From JBLHZY01 sp050633265 (GTDB lineage: Bacteria; Pseudomonadota; Alphaproteobacteria; Rhodobacterales; Rhodobacteraceae), in assembly GCA_050633265.1 (NCBI GenBank), contig JBOEGE010000012.1, forward strand, positions 1 through 64,000: DNA of 64,000 nucleotides. Reading direction: 5' to 3'. This document shows positions 58,579 to 64,000 of this stretch, one piece after another (positions within the stretch are counted from its first letter, which is position 1; each line of letters begins with the position of its first letter). Position numbers and translations under genes: made by a program. The notes beneath the pieces were generated by a model, which saw only the letters and a program-made list of their open reading frames with translations, was not told the origin of the DNA and did not search any database.

Positions 58579-59169
58579 ATGAAGCTTTCGGCAATCAACA
58601 AAGGGCTTTGGGCGGCCGTTGCGATCGCAATTCTCGGATTCGCATCGATACAATTCTCGGTCAGATATTTGCCGCGACAGGATGATCCTGCATTCCGTGC
58701 AGAATTCGAGCTGACCAACCATCATGGGAAAGTTCAGACCGAAGGCGATTTCGCCGGACGGTGGATGCTGGTCTTCTTCGGTTTCGCAAATTGCCCCGAT
58801 GTTTGCCCGACAACGCTCGCCGAAGTGGCGGCCGTCATGACAGGGCTGGGCGAAGAATCTGCACAGTTTCAACCGATCTTCATCTCGATTGATCCTGAGC
58901 GAGACACGCCCGATGTGCTTGCCGAATTCGTCCGCCCCTTTGATGCTGACATCATCGGGCTAACCGGCTCGCCCGACCAAATTGCGCAAACAGCGGAGAC
59001 TTTCCCGATCTATTTCGAGCGAATCGAAGAAGCGACCGCCCCAGACGGCTATACAATGGGTCACACATCTCACCTGTTCCTCTTTGGTCCTGAGGCTGGT
59101 TTTATGCAGTCCTGGCCTTATGGCACCCCAGCTGAAGAAATACTTACAGACCTAAGGCAAAGGATTTGA
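58579..59169 (+). CDS. SCO1/SenC-family copper protein, copy 1
   Basis: The 196-residue protein has an N-terminal membrane anchor (LWAAVAIAILGFASIQFSV) and a thioredoxin fold with the SCO copper motif CPDVCPTTL in FFGFANCPDVC and a distal histidine in MGHTSHLFLFG. SCO proteins help load the CuA site of cytochrome c oxidase and act as thiol reductases. ATG 58579 is used; an upstream ATG at 58555 is also in frame. It begins a plus-strand run of Dsb and copper genes. Confidence 0.9.
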   Translation: MKLSAINKGLWAAVAIAILGFASIQFSVRYLPRQDDPAFRAEFELTNHHGKVQTEGDFAGRWMLVFFGFANCPDVCPTTLAEVAAVMTGLGEESAQFQPIFISIDPERDTPDVLAEFVRPFDADIIGLTGSPDQIAQTAETFPIYFERIEEATAPDGYTMGHTSHLFLFGPEAGFMQSWPYGTPAEEILTDLRQRI

Positions 59170-59174
59170 ACGCG

Positions 59175-59597
59175 ATGACAAGAATCAACGGAGAAACCGC
59201 ATTAGGTTTGGCTTGGGCCATCGCATTCTCCTCCTCGCTTATTGTGCTCTTTATCGGCGAAGTACTTGGACAGACACCTTGCGTGCTTTGTTGGTTCCAG
59301 CGCGCCTTCATGTTCCCGCTGGCGATCATCCTTGGCCTCGGCCTTTGGTGGCAGGACCCCCGGATAGGCCGATATGGTGTCGCGTTGGCTTTGGGAGGCA
59401 CGGCCGTCGCACTCTATCACATGGGCCTTTATCTCGGCGTAATCCCAGAGGCGGTGAAGCCGTGCACGGAAACCGGCCCCTCTTGTACCGATGACAATCA
59501 ACTGTTTCTCGGCATCCCAATCCCGCTTATGGCTATAGCAGCTTTTGCCACAATCGGCGTGCTATCGGCGCTTTCACTCAAGGAAAAACAATCATGA
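59175..59597 (+). CDS. dsbB: DsbB-like quinone-linked disulfide generator
   Basis: The 140-residue protein has four membrane helices and the two DsbB cysteine pairs: CVLC in QTPCVLCWFQR, and the loop pair in VKPCTETGPSC. The adjacent arginine (WFQR) for quinone binding is present. DsbB reoxidises DsbA using the quinone pool. The next gene encodes a DsbA-like protein and overlaps by four bases, so they form a working pair. ATG 59175 is preferred over TTG 59166. Confidence 0.9.
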   Translation: MTRINGETALGLAWAIAFSSSLIVLFIGEVLGQTPCVLCWFQRAFMFPLAIILGLGLWWQDPRIGRYGVALALGGTAVALYHMGLYLGVIPEAVKPCTETGPSCTDDNQLFLGIPIPLMAIAAFATIGVLSALSLKEKQS

Positions 59598-60253
59598 ATC
59601 GACGTGGGCTTATTCTATCCGTCCTCGCATTAGGTATCGCTGGTTTCGGTGGTGCAACCTGGTTCGCAGACCGCTCGCAACCTGCGACCGATGTTGCCTC
59701 TGTTGCCCCCGAAGTCTTTGACGCCTTGATGCGCCCGTACTCCCCTATCCTTGGTCCCGAAAACGCGCCCGTCACGATCGTTGAATTCTTTGATCCGGCC
59801 TGCGAGGCCTGTGCCGCCTTCTATCCAGCCGTCAAAGATATCATGAAAGAGTATCCTGAGGATGTGCGCGTGGTGATACGCTACACACCATTTCACGGCC
59901 AGATCTCGGAAGTTTCAATTAAGCTTCTTGAGGCCGCACGCATGCAGGGCAAGTTCGAAGAGGTTCTGCAAGCACTTATCGTCTACCAAAATGCATGGGC
60001 CTCCCATGGCAATGCAAATGTCCAAAAAATCGGCGAGATTGCAGGCGGCGCGGGATTGGATATCGAAAAGGCAATGACACAGATGAAGTCGCCTGACGTC
60101 ATTGCAATATACAATCAAGACAAGGCCGATGTCGAAACGGTTGGCGTGCAACAAACGCCGACGTTCTTTGTCAACGGCAAGCCTCTAGACCCCTTCGGAT
60201 TTGATGAATTGCGCGCGCTGGTTGCGTCGGAAGTCGCTGCAAGCAAATCATAA
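59594..60253 (+). CDS. DsbA-like thiol-disulfide oxidase
   Basis: A 219-residue exported protein: N-terminal helix (LILSVLALGIAGFGGATWF), then a DsbA-type thioredoxin domain with the active site CEAC in FFDPACEACAAFY, and the cis-proline loop QQTPTFFVNGKPL. It introduces disulfides into exported proteins. The start overlaps the dsbB stop codon. The CEAC dipeptide differs from classical CPHC and from the CSFC of the 48288 protein, so the redox potentials likely differ. Confidence 0.88.
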   Translation: MNRRGLILSVLALGIAGFGGATWFADRSQPATDVASVAPEVFDALMRPYSPILGPENAPVTIVEFFDPACEACAAFYPAVKDIMKEYPEDVRVVIRYTPFHGQISEVSIKLLEAARMQGKFEEVLQALIVYQNAWASHGNANVQKIGEIAGGAGLDIEKAMTQMKSPDVIAIYNQDKADVETVGVQQTPTFFVNGKPLDPFGFDELRALVASEVAASKS

Positions 60254-60278
60254 TCAGACAGCGACAAGGAACAATATC

Positions 60279-60740
60279 ATGAAATATGCTTTCATCACCG
60301 CCATCGCCTTCAGCGCCTTGATCGGACTGCCCACAGCCTCGACCGCAGGCTCGCAAGATGTTGTTGTCGAAGGCGCGTGGTCGCGCGCCTCGATTGGGAC
60401 AAAACGCCCCGGCGTGGCGTATCTGACGTTGCGCAACACGGGCTCGGACCCAGTCTCTCTCGTGGGGCTGGAGACGCCCTTGGCCATGATGCCTGAGATT
60501 CACGAAACGAAGACGGATGCCAATGGGGTAAGCTCCATGGCTCCGGCCGGCGAAATCACAATTCCTGCAGGTGAAAGCGTCTCACTTGAACCAGGAGGTA
60601 AACATGCCATGCTAATGAAGTTGCAACGAAAAATGGTTGAAGGCGAAAACTTTTCTTTGACATTCAACTTCGCCGATGGCGGACAGCTCACAGTCAATGT
60701 CCCCATTTTGGGCGTTGCGGCGCGAGGACCGCAGGATTGA
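60279..60740 (+). CDS. PCu(A)C periplasmic copper chaperone
   Basis: The 153-residue protein has a signal (FITAIAFSALIGLPTASTAGS) and the PCuAC motif: MPEIHETKTDANGVSSM, then GGKHAMLMKL, which supply the Met/His copper ligands. It passes copper to the CuA site of cytochrome c oxidase, often with a SCO partner. The gene lies between the dsbA-like and second SCO genes, which matches known pairing. ATG 60279 is chosen because the signal begins there. Confidence 0.92.
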   Translation: MKYAFITAIAFSALIGLPTASTAGSQDVVVEGAWSRASIGTKRPGVAYLTLRNTGSDPVSLVGLETPLAMMPEIHETKTDANGVSSMAPAGEITIPAGESVSLEPGGKHAMLMKLQRKMVEGENFSLTFNFADGGQLTVNVPILGVAARGPQD

Positions 60741-61366
60741 CACGCACAAGATCGCTCCTCACTTTAATTGCGTTTGCGAGCTGCATACTTGGTGTCGCAC
60801 TTTTTATTGGCTGGTGGAGGGTGGACGGCCCTGGCGCACCTGAGCCGGGTGGTGCGCGCCCTCTTCCACTTTCCCAGATGGCATTTCAGATGACTGACCA
60901 AGACGGGGAAACCGTTGGGCCCGCCACGCTATTGGGTAGTCCCTCCTTGGTGTTTTTCGGATTCACATATTGCCCCGATGTCTGCCCCACAACACTGTCA
61001 GATATCTCAGGGTGGCTCGACGATCTAAGCGACGAAGCTGCGCAATTGAAGGTTATTTTCATAACCATCGACCCCGCACGCGATAGCGGTACGGCCTTGG
61101 CCGACTATGTAGGTTCTTTTCACCCAGCTATCCAAGGTTGGAGCGGCACACCTGAAGAAACGGAACGTGCAGTAGCGGGTTTTCGCGCGAGCTATGAAAA
61201 AGTCGCAATAGAAGATGGGGACTACACAATGAACCATACGGCCAGCGTCTTTTTATTCGCTGCCGACGGGCAGTTTGTCACCACCGTCGATTACCATGAA
61301 CCTCGTGAGTTTGCGGTGCCAAAAATCCGCCGCGTCCTTGAAACAATAGGAGACCCCGCCAAATGA
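60737..61366 (+). CDS. SCO1/SenC-family copper protein, copy 2
   Basis: A 209-residue protein starting at TTG 60737, which overlaps the PCuAC stop. It has a membrane anchor (LLTLIAFASCILGVALFIGWW), the motif CPDVCPTTL in FGFTYCPDVC and the distal histidine in MNHTASVFLFA. It works with PCuAC in copper delivery to cytochrome oxidase. It differs enough from the copy at 58579 to be an older paralog. The ATG of the DUF411 gene overlaps its end. Confidence 0.92.
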   Translation: MTRTRSLLTLIAFASCILGVALFIGWWRVDGPGAPEPGGARPLPLSQMAFQMTDQDGETVGPATLLGSPSLVFFGFTYCPDVCPTTLSDISGWLDDLSDEAAQLKVIFITIDPARDSGTALADYVGSFHPAIQGWSGTPEETERAVAGFRASYEKVAIEDGDYTMNHTASVFLFAADGQFVTTVDYHEPREFAVPKIRRVLETIGDPAK

Positions 61367-61815
61367 AATCCTTCACGCTTGCCGTAGCAGTTGCTATTTG
61401 CCTTGCCTCTCAGGCACTCGCTGAGGCCACATCCATTGACGTCAAAAAGACCAGTAGCTGTGGATGTTGCCTTGCCTGGATGGATCATCTTGAAGACAAC
61501 GGCTTTGGCCCCACGGGCGAAGACATGTTTGCAGGGCTTCTTGTTCGTTTCAAACTCGACATGGGTGTGCCGCAACGTATGGTGTCTTGCCACACGGGCT
61601 TAGTAGAGGGCTACGTAATTGAGGGGCATGTTCCAGCGGATGACATTCGCAGACTACTCAGCGAGCGACCTGACGCGATCGGTCTTGCTGTGCCGGGAAT
61701 GCCACTCGGTTCACCTGGCATGGACCAGGGTCGCTGGCGGGAGGCCTATGACGTCTTCCTCATCAAAAACGATGGCACTTCGGAAGTCTACTCTAGCTAT
61801 CCTGGCGACGAGTAG
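61363..61815 (+). CDS. DUF411 metal-binding protein, copy 2
   Basis: The 150-residue protein has a Sec signal (TLAVAVAICLASQALAEA) and the DUF411 pattern: KTSSCGCCLAWMDHLEDNGF, RMVSCHTGLVEGYVIEGHVP, LAVPGMPLGSPGM. Copper ligands are conserved relative to the copy at 51606-52082. Unlike that copy it uses a Sec rather than a Tat-type signal. It overlaps the SCO gene by four bases and precedes lspA by six. Confidence 0.9.
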   Translation: MKSFTLAVAVAICLASQALAEATSIDVKKTSSCGCCLAWMDHLEDNGFGPTGEDMFAGLLVRFKLDMGVPQRMVSCHTGLVEGYVIEGHVPADDIRRLLSERPDAIGLAVPGMPLGSPGMDQGRWREAYDVFLIKNDGTSEVYSSYPGDE

Positions 61816-61821
61816 CTGGAC

Positions 61822-62289
61822 ATGGCGCGAAGGTTTAGCTTTGGTGTGCTCGGAACGGTTGTAGCCGTTGGCTTGGATCAATTCAGTAAACTGCTTGTCG
61901 TCAATAACGCATCCGCGTTAAGCGCAGGTTACTCCGTCCTACCGGGTTTTGATCTCGTCTATCACCGCAACAGCGGCATATCATTTGGCATGCTGAGTGG
62001 CGCCCCGTCATGGGCGCTAATTTTTCTTGCCGTTTGCGTCTGCCTCTGGCTGATAGCCTTGATTGCGCGAACGAAGGAGCGGTTGGAAGCCGTCGCGTTG
62101 GGGCTTATACTTGGAGGGGGCCTGGGGAATGCGATTGACCGACTAAGAGTTGGGGCAGTCACCGATTTTCTGGACATTTACATTGGCGAATTGCACTGGC
62201 CGGCCTTCAATTTGGCCGATGCAGCGATTTTCTGCGGAGGCGCTCTGCTAATTGCGCGACCTTTCTCAAGACACAGCAGAAACAAATAG
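61822..62289 (+). CDS. lspA: Lipoprotein signal peptidase (signal peptidase II)
   Basis: A 155-residue membrane protein with four helices and the LspA catalytic signatures: DQFSKLLV, HRNSGISFG, GNAIDRLRVGAVTDFLDI and FNLADAAI, which carry the two catalytic aspartates. It removes the signal of Lgt-modified prolipoproteins. With lgt at 29426-30349 this plasmid encodes a second lipoprotein pathway. Lnt is not seen here. It is the last gene of the plus-strand SCO/Dsb run. Confidence 0.94.
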   Translation: MARRFSFGVLGTVVAVGLDQFSKLLVVNNASALSAGYSVLPGFDLVYHRNSGISFGMLSGAPSWALIFLAVCVCLWLIALIARTKERLEAVALGLILGGGLGNAIDRLRVGAVTDFLDIYIGELHWPAFNLADAAIFCGGALLIARPFSRHSRNK

Positions 62290-62314
62290 TGGCGACTTAG
62301 AGACCTCTTGCGCC

Positions 62315-62776
62315 TCAGACAGGCCAATCAATTTGGTTTTTGAAGGCCGCAAGCGTTGCGTCGCTGACATGGTGTTCAATGCCTTCTGCGTCTCGCACAG
62401 CTGTTGCCTCATCGATCCCCAAACTCATTAGAAACGCGACCACAATCCTGTGGCGTTCGCGGCAAACTTCGGCGAGGGTCCGACCCTTGTCGGTTAGAAA
62501 TACTGAACGATACTTCTCTCGATGCACCAAGCCGGCCGCTTTGAGGCGTGAAATGTTTTTGGTAACGGTCGGGGCTTTAACCCCCAAACGCTCTGCAATG
62601 TCGACCGGGCGCGCCTCGCCGTGCAGGTCGATGAGTTCAGCAATCAGTTCAACATAGTCTTCCGCAATCTCACTTTCATGGGCGTTGCGCACATGCGCAA
62701 ACCCGTCGGCCTGGGCTTCGGGATTGTTTGTGATGGGCGTGAAATTCTCACTTGGCTGCGGTGATCTCGTATTCAT
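62315..62776 (-). CDS. mntR: MntR-like DtxR-family metal regulator
   Basis: The 153-residue protein has a DtxR-type winged helix (AEDYVELIAELIDLHGEARPVDIAERLGVKAPTVTKNISRL), then RSVFLTDKG, and a metal-binding dimerisation part (AEVCRERHRIVVAFL, AEGIEHHVS). No FeoA-like third domain is present, as in MntR. It likely senses Mn (or Fe). A palindromic candidate operator (62832-62851) lies between it and the divergent peroxidase-like gene. ATG 62776 is used; longer upstream starts cross that operator. Confidence 0.88.
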   Translation of the reverse strand: MNTRSPQPSENFTPITNNPEAQADGFAHVRNAHESEIAEDYVELIAELIDLHGEARPVDIAERLGVKAPTVTKNISRLKAAGLVHREKYRSVFLTDKGRTLAEVCRERHRIVVAFLMSLGIDEATAVRDAEGIEHHVSDATLAAFKNQIDWPV

Positions 62777-62804
62777 GTCGGGACTTTGACCTATCAATAA
62801 GAGA

Positions 62805-62851
62805 TTGACAACAAGTTTGCCTTGGGTGAATAAGTTAGACAAGGCTAACTT
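62805..62851 (+). promoter_or_regulatory. Promoter and candidate MntR box of the divergent region
   Basis: TTGACA (62805-62810) with GAATAA (62828-62833) 17 bp away gives a promoter for the rightward gene. The -10 overlaps the palindrome AAGTTAG-N6-CTAACTT (62832-62851), which resembles DtxR/MntR boxes. A repressor bound there would block the promoter. Confidence 0.6.
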
Positions 62852-62867
62852 TTTTATGGAGTGACTT

Positions 62868-64000
62868 GTGTCCCGGCACCTACAACGCGCGATCCTATCT
62901 ATGATTATCACCCTATCGGTGATGGTAGGCCCTTCCATGGGGACACCCGCCAAAGAGGCACCGTGGCTTCCCGAAGCTGCCGCCTATCGTTTGACCCTTT
63001 TTTTGGGCAACCTTGCTCCGGTTCCTTGGGAAAAAGTGGAAAAAGCTTGGAAAGAACCCTATCGCGGATCTGACTATTCTGCCGGCGCCTTTGATTGGCT
63101 GGGACGTGAGAGCACTCTTGACCTAGACGCCATAAAAAGCGCTCTGGCAACGGAGGATCGACATGCCCTATTCGCATCAGCGACCCGTCTGATCGCCCTA
63201 AGAATCGACGAAGAATTGGATGTCGCTCTTACTGCGAATGACCCTTCCACCTCTGGTCAAGCCGTTGCACGAGCCAAAGAAATTTACCGCGCATTTGCTG
63301 ATCATATCAAAGCGGCTGATCCTGCCAGCGCCCGTTCGTTGGGGCGCGCCTGGTTGGAACTCATGAATGCGACAGGTTCGGCGCGTGTGCTCGGTGCTGG
63401 CGGTGTAGAGCAGAATACTGAGGTGATGTTAGCGGCGCGCAACGAGATTTCTTCATATTTGGCGGCAAACTATCTTGTCGCAGACTTAACTCCGCGCGCG
63501 ACACTAACTGCCTTGCCCGAACTGATTGCGCGGACGGGGCAACCCGTCACTCTGCCTGCAGCCTTGCCGCCGGGAACCGACCTGTTCGATCAGGATCCGC
63601 TGCCGCTTCTGGTGTTGAATTTCGAAGAACAAGGGATCGACGAAGCCGATCTGCCCCTCATTGCCTATGGTGACATGTTGTTTGACAGCGCAAATATTTT
63701 CGGCGGACCGGCCAAAGAACTGGGTATTGCCTGTTCTACTTGCCACAATCGCTCCGACATCAATCAGCGTTTCTTCATTCCCGGCGCGAGCCATCAGCCT
63801 GGTGCGGTGGACGTGGATGGTGCTTTCTTCAACCCGATGTTCAACGACCGCCGCGATGACCCGATCGATATTCCCAGCCTGCGAGGGCTTCGCTTCACTG
63901 GGCCATATGGACGTGATGGAAGATTTGGCTCAATTAGGAATTTCACTCGCAATGTAATCGTGAATGAATTCGCAGGCGAAGAACCCACGCCCCTCATTCT
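62868..64000 (+). CDS. Cytochrome c peroxidase/MauG-like protein, 5' part (cut by window edge)
   Basis: The frame starts at GTG 62868, with GGAGTGA at 62858-62864, and is open to the end of the window (377 codons). After a signal-like start (ILSMIITLSVMVG) comes a long, mostly helical region without heme motifs (to about residue 280). The heme motif CSTCH follows at 289-293, then the conserved DIPSLRGLRFTGPYGRDGRF and FTRNVIVNEFAG pattern of di-heme peroxidases. The large heme-less N-terminal extension is atypical. A second heme motif, if present, would lie beyond the window. Confidence 0.78.
   Translation, partial: MSRHLQRAILSMIITLSVMVGPSMGTPAKEAPWLPEAAAYRLTLFLGNLAPVPWEKVEKAWKEPYRGSDYSAGAFDWLGRESTLDLDAIKSALATEDRHALFASATRLIALRIDEELDVALTANDPSTSGQAVARAKEIYRAFADHIKAADPASARSLGRAWLELMNATGSARVLGAGGVEQNTEVMLAARNEISSYLAANYLVADLTPRATLTALPELIARTGQPVTLPAALPPGTDLFDQDPLPLLVLNFEEQGIDEADLPLIAYGDMLFDSANIFGGPAKELGIACSTCHNRSDINQRFFIPGASHQPGAVDVDGAFFNPMFNDRRDDPIDIPSLRGLRFTGPYGRDGRFGSIRNFTRNVIVNEFAGEEPTPLI

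Noticed and set aside
1..64000. CRISPR arrays, tRNA or rRNA genes, insertion-sequence transposases
   Set aside because: No regularly spaced repeats, no tRNA or rRNA sequence and no transposase-like protein were recognised on reading both strands.

Overview
This 64-kb window looks like part of a large extrachromosomal replicon (plasmid or chromid) of an alphaproteobacterium, most likely of the Rhodobacteraceae/Roseobacter group. The main evidence is a complete repABC replication and partition cassette (22684-26408) with two identical 16-bp parS palindromes and a small antisense RNA region between repB and repC. A mobilization module (VirD4-like coupling protein, VirD2-like relaxase, accessory protein and a putative nic site, 11140-15711) shows that the replicon can be mobilized. 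No mating-pore (VirB) genes lie in the window. No rRNA, tRNA, CRISPR array or recognisable insertion sequence was seen.

Region 1 (1-10944) is a defence island. It begins with the first codons of sbcC, then sbcD, and a divergent WYL regulator with a WGR-domain protein and a cysteine-rich protein. Next is a CBASS anti-phage operon: CD-NTase, a stand-alone E2-like protein and a CapV-type patatin phospholipase. A CapH/CapP-like repressor and metalloprotease pair is transcribed divergently from it. A HEPN/Abi protein follows, then a Thoeris-like group of three TIR-type proteins and one free-standing SLOG protein. That last group has no recognisable effector and is the best candidate for an undescribed system.

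Region 2 (11140-26408) is the plasmid backbone. It holds the mobilization genes and oriT, two small plasmid proteins (one DUF2958), a first metal-responsive cluster (MerR, transglutaminase-like protein, CDF transporter) with a YHS-domain protein, an ArdC-like antirestriction protein, an AbiE-type toxin-antitoxin pair whose toxin gene carries a frameshift, and repABC.

Region 3 (27027-64000) is a copper and periplasmic-maturation island. It carries two Cu(I) P-type ATPases, CopZ, CueR, two multicopper oxidases, two DUF411 proteins, two SCO proteins, a PCuAC chaperone, several c-type cytochromes and an OmpR/EnvZ-type two-component system. These sit among genes for extracytoplasmic protein maturation: ccmFGHI, lgt, lspA, a DsbD/ScsB-like reductase, two DsbA-like proteins, DsbB and two L,D-transpeptidases. 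The second MerR/transglutaminase/CDF cluster is here, followed by an MntR-like regulator and a truncated di-heme peroxidase-like gene. Copper is known to damage cytochrome c assembly, disulfide formation, lipoprotein maturation and L,D-transpeptidases, so the island may supply both copper detoxification and spare copies of copper's periplasmic targets. Copper genes share a recurring operator-like element (TTGACC, TACCC, GGAACC), and both MerR/transglutaminase/CDF clusters have promoters with the 19-bp spacer typical of MerR control.
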